Source: Tritrichomonas musculus (lineage: Eukaryota; Parabasalia; Tritrichomonadida; Tritrichomonadidae). From it: DNA of 64,000 nt. Within the stretch, counting starts at the first letter, position 1, and each line of letters opens with the position of its first letter. The position numbers were made by a program, and so were the translations under genes. Shown here in pieces: positions 41,701 through 51,299 of the stretch. The stretch covers positions 682,001 through 746,000 of the forward strand of contig JAPFFF010000055.1 of the NCBI GenBank assembly GCA_039105265.1, written 5' to 3'. The notes beneath the pieces were generated by a model. That model was not told the DNA's origin, ran no database searches, and was given only the letters and a program-made list of their open reading frames with translations.

Positions 41701-43717
41701 TGATGTTGAAATTGTTAATTTAATTCTAAAATATAACAGTGATCCTTCATTTGTTAATCAAATAAATCATGAAGGAACAGCTTTATTAATTGCAGTTAAA
41801 TATAGTGATATAGATATAGTAAAACGTCTTCTTTCTGTTCCAGGAATTAATCCAAGCTCGGCAAACATGCATGGAGAAAATGTTTTAATAGCTGCAGTAA
41901 TGAATGGCAACGTAGATATTCTTGATGCAATTCTTGACTTTTATGGTGATGATTTTCAAAATCATGTTTGGTTATATACTGGAACTTTTCAAGCGTTATT
42001 AAGAAAAATGGCTGATGAAAATCCAAAAGACGAATATTGGAAAGTTCTTAAAAGGTTTTGTGAATTTAAATCAATTGATTTGAATCTTTGTGAAGAATAT
42101 ACATTCTTGTATAAAGCTTGTTTATGTAATAAAATTGACATTGTTAAAAGCCTTCTTTCACTAGAAAAAACAGATGTTAATCAATATGCAATTTCTACAT
42201 ATAAAACGCCACTGATGGTTGCTATTGAGAAAAAGAATACCAAAATAGCAGAGCTTCTTATTAGTAATCCAAAAACAGATATAAATGCAGTTGATTTATG
42301 TGATGATTCAGCATTTATTATTGCAGTTAGAAATAATCTTAAAGAAATTGTTGATTTACTTATTAAGGATGAAAGATTTGATCCAATTAAAAGTGGTTTT
42401 AATTTTGCATTCTTTAATGCAAGTAATGAAATTATAGAACAATTATCTTCCTCTGAATTTCTTGATGTTAATTATAACTATGAAATAATGGATATGAAAA
42501 ACAATCATCGTATATTTAAAGAAGCTCTCGAAAAAACAGCTTTAATTCATTCTGTTGAAATCAATGATATCGAAAAGTTTGATTTCATAATTAATCATCC
42601 AACTTTTGATAAAGATAAGTCAGATGTTATTAATGCAATTTTCGCTGCTGCTAAAAATAACAATGTTGGCATTTTCAAGAAATTAATTAAACTTATAGAT
42701 AATGATATTAACATTGAAAATCAAAAGGGTGAAAGTCTTCTTGTTGTTTCAGCTCATAATTTAAGTGGTGCAATCATTGATGAATTGTTTAATGATCCTC
42801 GTTTCGATCCAATAAATGGACAAATTGTTGATGCTTTCATCAAAGCTTATTGTGGTACTTATCAAAAGCAATCTCTTAATAATCAAACTGTTCCTCCTTG
42901 GCAATATCAACCACAGAAGCAATTTGGTTATAGACCAATACCAGAAACGCCAAATTGGCAAATGCAACGCCAAAATGAACACATATGGCTAAATCTACAT
43001 GATGTTCAAAATCAACAATTGATCCCTGACAAAAGCACTCGAATTGAAATTATGGAAAAAATTGTGAATTTTGATAGAGAACATTCAAATTTGATTAATT
43101 TCAATCAACTCCTTGAAAATGGAAAATCGTTCTTCACAGTTATTTGCCAAGATTACGATGAAATTGAAGATGTTTCTGATTTCTTACTCGATCATGGAGC
43201 TGATCCAAATATGAGAGATCGAGATGGAATTTATCCTCTTTTAACTGCAATTGGACTAAATTCATCTAAATTTGTTTCTTCATTAATAAATTCAGAAAAA
43301 ATTGTTTATTCTCAACTTGGAAATAAAACAACTTATCTTCATGTGGCAGCTGCTTTTGCTGGCGTTAAAATTTTAAGGTTTTTGTTGGAGACGAATGTTT
43401 TCGATGTAAATGCAACTGATATAAATGGTGAAACACCATTGATGCTGGCTTGTAGAGCTAAAAATATAGATAAGGTCGTTTTGCTGTTCGAAATAGATGT
43501 CATTGATTATCTTCATTGCAACAATGCTGGAATCGATGCACTGAAAATTTTAAAGAATTTGCCACAAAATGAAGTGAAAAATGCAATGAAATCCAGAGAC
43601 GATTATAAAGAGAAAATAATTTCTATATTAAATGACGGTCCTCATCATTCTTTTAGTTCAAGGAGCAATAATTTACTAAATGATAATATTTCATTTATTT
43701 TTGGTGATCAGGATTAA
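38759..43717 (+). CDS. Giant BTB-like / ankyrin-repeat protein
   Basis: 1652 residues from ATG 38759-38761. Upstream open codons to 38300 are antisense to the LRR gene and are excluded because the initiator TCATTATG sits at this ATG. Two BTB-like modules come first: FTISTKDGESHFNLELLINT, and FTIKTKRKEYKCNIFGIYAS with a BACK-like helical region. A DUF3447/ankyrin block follows (TIINYAAYCGALKCFKYLLL), resembling the gene at 1-986. Then ~20 ankyrin repeats of varied quality include EGTALLIAVKYSDIDIVKRL, TPLMVAIEKKNTKIAELLI and DINGETPLMLACRAKNIDKV. A Pro/Gln-rich insert (PPWQYQPQKQFGYRPIPETP, ~1385) interrupts them. Likely a scaffold or a ubiquitin-ligase adaptor (BTB plus repeats); no catalytic motif. 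Confidence 0.9.
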   Translation: MFCKKAKNIHKNIWNQNKNNHSSSQNLFLLSDESEFPLFEIIPKQFTISTKDGESHFNLELLINTSPVISDHIEANPNELQYHLNISDEENVLGKFEQLYLGKTVIFDEDELPISQRITKILQIKNCPNYLKPESLRYNNEIDSNGNYSSNNSDLNSGVEIYPKWFINFLQKEELQTFTIKTKRKEYKCNIFGIYASNIISQILEKDSTTSEYFYDFEDEFDEFQLICNLFNFKNVDITNDNMDVLKEMAESLQITYITKQIDNFINKYENFTQKVDEQHTIIDSIDNLFSLLYNIRMHGIQKVAISIANSQWSQTEENVQELAAFILQVVEASSLLHKEMTELLIQLNEEANDSNKLKILLPFIVNKLMTLYMKYQYPIRNNIDDYLGRQHEYIIINESSSMSVYFFIFFLYKKGIISKEEITDNLKCYYSCRNRYLNVFFLPEIVELKQKPLHIIKCLNDGKFSFESSNINKYNNFEQSEDIFTLFINKYWPDKIDLYKKMLDNMEPDDELTKSLRYDDVDKLQLIINQNGIDIPNAVVPYNIFDDLSENITIINYAAYCGALKCFKYLLLNNGLIDYSSLYFALYGGNIEIIKIVDQRHLVDDIANNHNNNNENRIIGLKNPDNNYITKIVNGKQFYVPNYTSDDLIIDSAIRMHRNDLFDWLFEKRFISKGKVGNELDKIASVSVANGNAHSLIEIFDKGANISANLIFSAAQKGFYKITQLLLSMIDQKAKNDIFNTINYGSYHSGYIIASQSSVYFGNLSIYKLFYPEMNEQNRETSVLYAILMNHMKIINYIFDDLKKSDNKISNLFVNLTLNVSLTKNTDEYFNYFMKQFKEMKPSAFSMKLFINLLNNACYHSNFSATKTITDFIIKENKNFNFSTAFINASSAGSKSICQYFIEKKVFINYEQISSKVANLGLIDEAIFKMIFKHVSSTAKCKILECINQAITRKNKKLIEFLLNEKAPMKNALFNAVSTHDVEIVNLILKYNSDPSFVNQINHEGTALLIAVKYSDIDIVKRLLSVPGINPSSANMHGENVLIAAVMNGNVDILDAILDFYGDDFQNHVWLYTGTFQALLRKMADENPKDEYWKVLKRFCEFKSIDLNLCEEYTFLYKACLCNKIDIVKSLLSLEKTDVNQYAISTYKTPLMVAIEKKNTKIAELLISNPKTDINAVDLCDDSAFIIAVRNNLKEIVDLLIKDERFDPIKSGFNFAFFNASNEIIEQLSSSEFLDVNYNYEIMDMKNNHRIFKEALEKTALIHSVEINDIEKFDFIINHPTFDKDKSDVINAIFAAAKNNNVGIFKKLIKLIDNDINIENQKGESLLVVSAHNLSGAIIDELFNDPRFDPINGQIVDAFIKAYCGTYQKQSLNNQTVPPWQYQPQKQFGYRPIPETPNWQMQRQNEHIWLNLHDVQNQQLIPDKSTRIEIMEKIVNFDREHSNLINFNQLLENGKSFFTVICQDYDEIEDVSDFLLDHGADPNMRDRDGIYPLLTAIGLNSSKFVSSLINSEKIVYSQLGNKTTYLHVAAAFAGVKILRFLLETNVFDVNATDINGETPLMLACRAKNIDKVVLLFEIDVIDYLHCNNAGIDALKILKNLPQNEVKNAMKSRDDYKEKIISILNDGPHHSFSSRSNNLLNDNISFIFGDQD

Positions 43718-44038
43718 TTTATCCAATTCTCTTGATTTCAACAATAAAAATAAGATCTAATTAATAACATAATATTTTTAATACCATATTTATAGTTTTA
43801 CTGTATCAAGAAAATTTTTTTTTATTGTATAAAAATTGATTGAATGATTTTTGGTCTGACAACCAAATAAAATCATAAAAATGTATGTGACTTGCAGCTG
43901 TTTCGGAAACAGATTAGAATTTTTTTGGAAATAAAATTTTATTTGGATGCTTATTCCTTCTTCTGCTTCCGAAACAGAATAATCATTCCTTCTTCTATGA
44001 CAATTGGAGCTTATTCTTTCAATACAGTTCTTTGACTA
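43718..44038. other. Short intergenic with inverted GTTTCGGAAACAG blocks
   Basis: Left of the long-TIR element lies CTGTTTCGGAAACAG (about 43896-43910) and its complement GCTTCCGAAACAGAATAATC (about 43963-43982), making a ~90-bp inverted structure. ATTCCTTCTTCT occurs twice within it. No gene. Confidence 0.5.
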
Positions 44039-45766
44039 CAGCAGTGTTTTTTATATGGTAACGGTATTTAAAGTGGTAACGCTTTTTTTTAGAAAAAAAA
44101 ATTTAAAAATACAAAATTTAATTTTTTTCAACATAAAACAGAGTTTATTTAAATTAAATTATATAATAATATTTACCATTATTTATATGATATTAATCAC
44201 AAGGTTTTGTATCTATCTGTCTCAAATCACCAAAGTTTTTCGTCAATCAATGAAAAAAAATAAAGCATGATTATAGACATGTACATCAAAGTAATATTTT
44301 ATTTAAGAATATAAACATATTATATATTATGAGAATATTAATAATTATTAATTAAATTTGTAAAAATAAAATAATTGACTATAAAAACGAGTATATCTTT
44401 GATTTTTTGGTGACCGTTTACTTTTCATGATAAAGAATTGATTCATTTATCTATAAAATGCTGTTATTTATAAATAATATTTATAAAAACATATTTGCAT
44501 TTAAAGATGTATTTAACTTATTAGAAGTCAGAGTTGATTTTCATTCTGAGACTTATTGAGAGAACTTTTTCATCATCTTTCAATTTTGTGCTATCTTTAT
44601 CCCGACAACATAACAGATTACTGAAATTACAAATTAAAAATTAGTTAAAAACTATTAAAATATATTTATATATTGATATAATGCAATAAGATAATATGTT
44701 TTGCACAAGATAATGGTTTATCTTCATTAATTGATAAACGTCCAAAAATTATAAACGAACAGGAAAACAAATATTCAAATTTTGTTTTTTTTAGACAATT
44801 TTTATCTCTTATGTTTCAGCATTTTATATACATATTTATTTCATTAATAAATTTCATTGATACTTTTTCAAATTCGATTTTTAAAGAAAAAATAATCATA
44901 TTATAATCATTAGATAATTCATCATTTTTTATTATCAAAATCATTGAATTGATATAATATCGAACTATAATTCGATATTACATCCTTTTGATTCTTTTTG
45001 GTGAGAAAGAGAAAAATTATGAAATTTTTTTGCTTACAACTATTGATTTTTCAGTTTTTGAGATCATTATAAGAATAGGAAACTTCTAGTATAGATTACT
45101 ACTTTTATGTTATTATTTTAATAATACAGCGCAATAAACTATATATTTATATAATAAAGATAAATTGATCAATCTTCTAATTTAGGTTATAATTCAATTT
45201 AATTTGAGCCATTCAAAGCATATTCATTTGACCTAAAAAAAGCATTATGCTTGAGTTAAAAGTAAATAGTATAGTAAAATAATAAAATTCTTCTAATATA
45301 CAATCAAATATAAAAAGGATTTAAGGAAATAATCAAAAGCACTCATAAGAATTTTTTATTTTGTATAAACACTTATGAAAATGGTTACATTTTTTAAATA
45401 ATTTTTATTTTTCAAAAGAAAGCATTTATCATTTATAATTAAATGATGAATAAATTATGAATGATGAATAGATGCTAAACTAATTATATAAGAAAATATC
45501 AAAAATTTTAAAAAGGTAATGAAGTAATTTGATTTTAACTTTTTAAATTGGTTGACGAAAAACTTTGGTGATTTGAGATAGATAGATACACAACCTTGTG
45601 ATTAATATCATATAAATAATGGTAAATATTATTATATAATTTAATTTAAATAAACTCTGTTTTAAGTTGAAAAAAATTAAATTTTGTATTTTTAAATTTT
45701 TTTTTTTTTTTTTAAAAAAAAAGCGTTACCACTTTAAATACCGTTACCATATTAAAAACACTACTG
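44039..45766. mobile_element. 1.73-kb TA-flanked element with ~210-bp TIRs
   Basis: CAGCAGTGTTTTTTATATGG (44039) and its complement (ending 45766, CAGTAGTG...) begin inverted arms of ~210 bp that match closely. They carry GTAACGGTATTTAAAGTGGT and TCACCAAAGTTTTTCGTCAA. TA flanks both ends (44037-44038 and 45767-45768), fitting the Tc1/mariner superfamily. The ~1.3-kb interior has no transposase-like frame. It abuts coding-like sequence at 45768, so it probably interrupted that gene. Confidence 0.85.
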
Positions 45767-45767
45767 T

Positions 45768-47151
45768 AATGAAAATTCATCATGTGGGCCTAATGTAAAA
45801 GCTAACAAAGAAAAAGGCAGCAAAAGTATGAATCAGTCATAGGGAACAAGTCAAAATTCAAAAAGAACTTGGGAATCAATTCGTATATCAAACAAAGACT
45901 TAAAATGGGGAGCAGAAAGTACTACCAAAGCATTAAAGTTAGGAGCAGGAAATACTACGAATGAATCAAAGTGGGGAGCAAATGCAAAATACTACTCTTC
46001 ATCTAAAGCTCCAGCCATTAATAATGGATCAAACAGTGCCAACAATACTAAAGAACAAGTAATAAATGAGGAAAGGCCTGAAATAAGCAACTCTGTTATC
46101 TCTTGGACAAAAATTCACAATGAAAATATTCCCTCTTTGGAAATTGTATCAAACAATAGTGATTCAGCAACTGCAACACAAAACAAAGCTAGTGAAACAT
46201 TGCTGTCGACAAATAGCAACACCAAAGAAACATCTTTTGTAGGCACCCGCACCAGTAGTTCATCTTCACTTTTGAGCAACAAAAGTGGTTTTGTGTCTTC
46301 ATGGTGGGAAACTAACAAAACCAAAGATCCTGCAAGCAAAGAACTGTCTTTGGGAGCTAGCAGCAACAACACTTACAGTAGTTCATCAACAGCTTTGAGC
46401 ACAAATGGCTCTATTGAATCGCAATGGAAGGTCAATAACAACACCAAAGAATTTACAAGGAAAGAAACATCTTCTGGAGCTAAAAACAACAGCAACGGTA
46501 ACAGTAGTTCATCAACATCAAAGATCCTGTCAGCAAAGAATTGTCTTCAGAAGCCAACAATAACTGTAACAGTAACAGTAGTTCATCAACAGCTTTGAGC
46601 ACAAATGACGCTATTGAATCGCCATGGAAGGTCAATAACAAAGCCAAAGAATTTTGTAAAGAATGATCTTTCAGCAATGCGAAAAATTGGCCATCTACGT
46701 TTGGCAACAGTAACGTTGGTTCATCAGTGTTACCAGGCAGTAATAGCAACGGTTCATCAGTAAGAAAAAATATGATTTTATTTCATGGTCGGCCAGAAAT
46801 AATAAAGGTGAAGCTTCTGATCCGTCAAAGAAAAAAGTCGCAGTTACAATGACCAGAAACGACAGCAGCGAATCAGCATCAGCAACAGCAAACAATAAAT
46901 CGTCTTGGATATCAGAAACTGGGAATAAAGAATTGAAATGGGGAGCAAACAACGTCAGTTCAAATTGGGAATCAAACACAAATAAAGGCACACTATGGGG
47001 AACAGTAGATAGCCAGAGTATCTTAGAATATAGCAACAACGGTTTATTATGGCCAGCAAATGACCAAAATAACAGTTCTCCTTTAGAATCAAATGAAAAT
47101 GGCAAAAGTTGTACAACTTTTGAAAAATTTAATAAAAACGGTTCAACCTAA
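45768..47151 (+). pseudogene. Decayed Trp/Gly/Asn/Ser-rich protein gene
   Basis: Right of the transposon the plus strand reads NENSSCGPNVKANKEKG, then a stop near 45840, then an open stretch to 46598 with no leading ATG, then other frames to 47151. The composition is Asn/Ser/Thr/Lys-rich with regularly spaced tryptophans: KRTWESIR, DLKWGAEST, ESKWGANAK, VISWTKIH, SSWWETNK, ESQWKVNNN, then later ELKWGANNV, SSNWESN, GTLWGTVD and GLLWPAND. An internal block of ~80 bp (SSSTALSTNGSIESQWKVNN / SSSTALSTNDAIESPWKVNN) is duplicated ~200 bp apart. Isolated W or GW in a Ser/Asn-rich disordered context resembles Argonaute-hook proteins; that is only a resemblance. The 5' end is gone, probably through the transposon. 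Confidence 0.65.
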
Positions 47152-47381
47152 ACAAATATTGGAATAAAACTAAAATTCTATTCAATTGTTTTATAAAACC
47201 TACTCATTTCTTTTATTTATAGCAAAAATGTAATACAATAGTATTATTCAATATGTTACTGAATTTTTTAGATTTTAAAAACAGAATAATTGTTCTGATC
47301 CTTAAGCTGACTTTTATGCCAAACACAAGAATTAGACCACTATTTAAAAAAGATTTTGATAAAATCGAATTTTTAAATTTT

Positions 47382-48125
47382 TTATTCAATAATTTTGTAT
47401 TTTTTAAGTGTATGAGAAATTCCATCTTGATTATTACTTAAAGTTACTTCAGTAAACCGATTTCTAATATCTTCTGGTGCGTTGCCCATTACAATTCCGT
47501 GTCCAACTTTTTCTAGCATTTCGCAATCATTGTAATTATCACCAAAAGCCATTGTATCTTTAAGATCGATGTTCCATTGGCTGCATAAATAAGATATTGC
47601 TGTAGCTTTGTTCACCCCTTTTGGCATGATATCGAGCGCAATTTTTGAAGATCGAACGAAAGTGCAATCTGGAAATCTTTGGGAGAGCCTTTCATTTATT
47701 GAAATAGTTTTCTTCGAATTACAGATGCATAAAATGTAATGAACCGTTGAATTTTTTGGTAGCAGATGAATTGTTGAAGGTTTAAAGCAACGTTCAAATG
47801 AGTATAAACTCCATTTTAATTCAAAATGATTTTCTTGTATGTAATTAATAATATCAATTGCAGTTTTATATGTCATTCCTTTTTCATATATTAATTTTTG
47901 GTTTTCTGAAAGAATAAGGCCACCATTGTAAGAAATTATTGGACAACTAAGTAAATTTTTATGAAGTATTGAATATATTATTGAAGGACATCTGCCTGAA
48001 ACAAGAACAAATTTAATGTTTTTTTTTTGGACATTTTGAATTGCTTCTTTTGTAGAAGGAGTCATCTGGCGCTGGCTATTAAGTAGCGTTCCATCAATAT
48101 CTGAAAATATAGCTTTAATATCCAT
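47382..48125 (-). CDS. Cof-type HAD-superfamily phosphatase
   Basis: 247 residues from ATG 48123-48125. HAD motifs: motif I DIDGTLL (residues 9-15, nucleophile Asp and acid Asp), motif II SGR near residue 44, motif III lysine in KGVNKATAISYL (~180), motif IV GDNYNDCEML (~200). A central cap (KGMTYKTAIDIINYIQENHF...) fits the C2B/Cof subfamily that dephosphorylates sugar phosphates and phosphorylated cofactors (e.g. FMN, pyridoxal phosphate). Start and length are as expected for the bacterial family, and trichomonad Cof enzymes are often regarded as bacterial acquisitions; I cannot test that here. Cytosolic; no targeting signal. It is co-directional with the discoidin gene ~550 bp away, without an evident operon. 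Confidence 0.93.
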   Translation of the reverse strand: MDIKAIFSDIDGTLLNSQRQMTPSTKEAIQNVQKKNIKFVLVSGRCPSIIYSILHKNLLSCPIISYNGGLILSENQKLIYEKGMTYKTAIDIINYIQENHFELKWSLYSFERCFKPSTIHLLPKNSTVHYILCICNSKKTISINERLSQRFPDCTFVRSSKIALDIMPKGVNKATAISYLCSQWNIDLKDTMAFGDNYNDCEMLEKVGHGIVMGNAPEDIRNRFTEVTLSNNQDGISHTLKKYKIIE

Positions 48126-48679
48126 ATAAATTTTGTGCTTTTATTATTATAAATAACGTTTTTTTTAAATTAAAAGGATATTCAAAAATTTTACAAACAT
48201 AAATATCTTTTAATATATTAGATTTTAATTAATTATTTCATTTTATGATTTGAAAATATTTAAAATACTTATTATAAAATCAAATAATATTACCTTTAAT
48301 ATACATTCAATCTAATTTGAATATTTAAAATAAGGGTTGATCAAGAAATTTGCTAAACAAAAATCTATTTTTTAATATAAAATTATTGAATAATCATGTT
48401 ATTGTTGTATTTTTTGGTTATTCAAAGAATCCGATAAACTATTAGATTCTTTAATAAAAAAAAAAGAAGGTAATACTTATTGATCCTGTGTCAAAAACTT
48501 TTCTGCACTTTTGTAACCAAAAAAATGATTAATTGATGTAAATTATTATTTTTTTTTTTATTAATATAATTTCAATAAAAGTTGATTGTACTATGATGGA
48601 GGTTATGCAGTTATGATATCCTGGCTCGATATGATTAAGTTAAATGATTATTTAGTTTACTAAGAGATCTTTATTTATT
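48126..48679. other. Intergenic, nothing recognised
   Basis: About 550 bp of AT-rich DNA between two minus-strand genes; no repeats or reading frames of note. Confidence 0.6.
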
Positions 48680-49996
48680 TTAGATCAATCTTCCATAAAT
48701 TTCAAATGAGTCGAGTGCTATATAATTAGCATTATGCCAGTCTGGTCCTGTCAAGCGCATTCTGATGCATTTGAATTCTTTTGAGCTTGGACGGTTCAGT
48801 GCGAATGTATGGACAAGGCTGGATCCATTCAAAAATGCGCAGTCTGACTCTTCATCTATCGCCTCAAACTCGCCGCCTTCTGTCCTGCCTTCAACAACCC
48901 AGCTCCTCGGATGGCAACTGTTCACACTCCAGTTAACAGACTTGAGCGTGTAGTGAGTTGGAATTACTCGGCGATCTTTGAAGTCAAAGCAGATCCAGTT
49001 TCCTGCCATTTGACTTGAATAGAAATAGTTGCTCGTATCGCCGTATCGCAGAACGTTGCCGGGCTGGTTGCATGCATAACTATTAACCACAGAGGAGGAG
49101 GTGACGCCAACCAGGTCTCCAATCTGGCCCTGTGAAGTGAGGTGACTGAATATTCCTCTGAATTCGTTATTTCCCGTGTATCCAAAAAGTGAGCCACGAT
49201 TTTCTATCGGATGTTTTCTGTATCGGTTTCTCATCACTTCACCGTCGACTCCCTCCCTCGAACATTCAATCTTCTGATCCAGGCGCTGCGAGATCTGCCG
49301 CCAGGCAGCCGCTGTCATGTCGCCTGCGCTGAAGAGAGACGTGAAGTCGCGAATCACTTCTGCTGACGCATGCACAAACAAAACAGTTTCATACAAAATT
49401 GAATGCATTGAATTTTGTGAGTAAAGATTGTTAATAAAATTCAATAGCTGGTCTTCAGAATTCAATTGAAGTTGATCGTTGCTCATAATTTGGAATAGAG
49501 TATCAACTGAAAGGTTCGAAAGTTCTTCTTTGTGGTTTTCGCAGAGTTCATAGAAATGGGAAGACGCAAAGTCAATTTCTCTTGAAAGGTGGTTACAATA
49601 AAATATGCCATATCGTTCGTGCTGGCTGATTAGGTAAAGAACGTTGTCAACTGTGATTTCTTTAGGCTGGATCTCTTCTTGACATTGAATTCCAAGGATT
49701 CCAACAACATCCTCTATAAATGGAAGTTGGTCTGATGGGATATTATTTGAATTGAAATTAGTTAAATGTAAAATTTGCGAAAAATTGCCATGGTGCTGAG
49801 TGTTGATCGTAAATGAATCGACTGTTGGATCATTTGAATGAATTTGGCATATAACTGGAGATAAAAGATCAGAGATAAGGCGACTGGTTCTAAACTCTTC
49901 CCCATTGACAATAAATGAAAAGTCTTTTTGGTAAGTTTGGAGTGGAACATTTAAAATACTTGAAATGCTAAGGCGTATTGGGCTTCCTTGACTCAT
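48680..49996 (-). CDS. BTB / BACK / discoidin (F5/8 type C) protein
   Basis: 438 residues from ATG 49994-49996. Residues ~20-110 are BTB-like (KDFSFIVNGEEFRTSRLISD, LSPVICQIHSNDPTVDSF), ~115-220 BACK-like helices (VLYLISQHERYGIFYC, LNSEDQLLNFINNLY), and ~265-438 an F5/8 type C domain: GIFSHLT, NYFYSSQMAGNWICFDFKDR, IPTHYTLKSVNWS, HPRSWVVEGRTEGGEFEAID, then FKCIRMRLTGPDW and LDSFEIYGRLI, the typical closing FEIYG. The domain set recurs in trichomonads and suggests a scaffold recognising a glycan or protein surface; no signal peptide. The discoidin half (48690-49390) is visibly richer in G+C than the BTB half and all flanking DNA. Confidence 0.88.
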   Translation of the reverse strand: MSQGSPIRLSISSILNVPLQTYQKDFSFIVNGEEFRTSRLISDLLSPVICQIHSNDPTVDSFTINTQHHGNFSQILHLTNFNSNNIPSDQLPFIEDVVGILGIQCQEEIQPKEITVDNVLYLISQHERYGIFYCNHLSREIDFASSHFYELCENHKEELSNLSVDTLFQIMSNDQLQLNSEDQLLNFINNLYSQNSMHSILYETVLFVHASAEVIRDFTSLFSAGDMTAAAWRQISQRLDQKIECSREGVDGEVMRNRYRKHPIENRGSLFGYTGNNEFRGIFSHLTSQGQIGDLVGVTSSSVVNSYACNQPGNVLRYGDTSNYFYSSQMAGNWICFDFKDRRVIPTHYTLKSVNWSVNSCHPRSWVVEGRTEGGEFEAIDEESDCAFLNGSSLVHTFALNRPSSKEFKCIRMRLTGPDWHNANYIALDSFEIYGRLI

Positions 49997-50474
49997 ATTA
50001 ATAAATTCTTCAAATTTAGGAAAGTTTTTATTATAAAGTACTCAAAATAATTGAAAAGTTTATCTTTGATTAATTTTAAATTTTAAAATATTTCAATTTT
50101 AATTTTGAATAGTTTTAATTATAGAGTTTGTAAAAAAATTAAAAAAGAACCAAGAGTTTATAAAAACGTTTTCATCTCTAAAATAATGGAATAAAAAAGA
50201 TATTGATAATGTTACATCAAATATAAGTTTTGGAAGTAAAAAGTTACAATAAATATGATTCAATTAGTGAAAAGATGTGTTTTCTGCCAAAATAATTAGA
50301 GAGATTATCTTTGTGGAAATCTAATAGAGCACAGCATTTTTTTCCTCAATTGACTAAATATTATTTCAGTTTTTGAAATAGGTTTCATACAAATAAGGTC
50401 ATTAATCATTACTTTATAATGGCATCAAATAATATTTTTAAATATATATATCAAAAAGTCAAAAGATCATTCTT
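49997..50474. other. Upstream intergenic, nothing recognised
   Basis: About 480 bp of AT-rich sequence upstream of the BTB-discoidin gene. Confidence 0.55.
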
Positions 50475-50478
50475 TTAA

Positions 50479-51266
50479 GGACGTGGTAGGACCAAATATA
50501 ATCTCATTTTTGTATGTAAAATATCTCATTTAATATTTATTATCACAAAACTTTATCAATTAAATTGCATTAACATTTAAATATATAATACTATTTTACC
50601 AATAATTTCAAAAATTATCCCAGAAGACAATTTGCTGTCATTCATTTTTTATGATATCGGACCTGTTGAAGTATAAAATTTTAAATAAAAAAGTAAATGA
50701 ATTAAAAAAATACTCAATAGGAAATATTCAGCAAATGATTAATTTTGATATATTAATAGTTCAAGTGCTACATTTGTGAATTCGCATACTTCTATTCATT
50801 TGAAAGTTATGAATTTGGCTAAAACCACTTTTTTTTATCACCTCATTAAAATTGAATTTTAATGTATGCAATAAATAATATTATAGTAAACTTACAAATA
50901 TCCCAAAATTAAACTCTATTTAAGAAAAAAGTATAACAAAATTTTTTCAGAATATTGATGATCATTAAATTTTTTTTTCAAATTATGTAATTTTGGTCAA
51001 TAGGAAAAGTGAGCAAGCATGTATATATTTAATAAAAACCATTTATTTTTTGATTAATAAAGTCGTTCTGATGTTCTATTCATTTTAATGTCATTTTTAA
51101 TTTGGATGCTTTTCTTTCATATACATAGGAGATCTCATTTATTATTGATTTATTTTAATAAATATCAAATATATAATATAATAATATATTTTAGAACTAC
51201 AATAACAAATTATTTAAGGAGATATTTACACATAAAATTCAAATTATATTTGGTCCTACCACGTCC
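50479..51266. mobile_element. 788-bp TTAA-flanked MITE
   Basis: GGACGTGGTAGGACCAAATA (50479) and its complement (ending 51266) are perfect for ~24 bp, with weaker similarity inward. TTAA flanks both sides (50475-50478 and 51267-51270), the piggyBac-type target; because TA lies within TTAA, a Tc1/mariner origin cannot be excluded. The single ORF inside (51088-51270) has no recognisable content. The right end lies 30 bp from the stop codon of the DENN gene. Confidence 0.75.
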
Positions 51267-51299
51267 TTAATAAAATTTTATTAATACTAAAAATTAATA

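Noticed and set aside
46115-47105. Minus-strand ORFs opposite the Trp/Asn/Ser-rich relic
   Set aside because: Leu-rich antisense reading of a Ser/Asn/Lys-rich sequence; the plus strand has the meaningful repeats.
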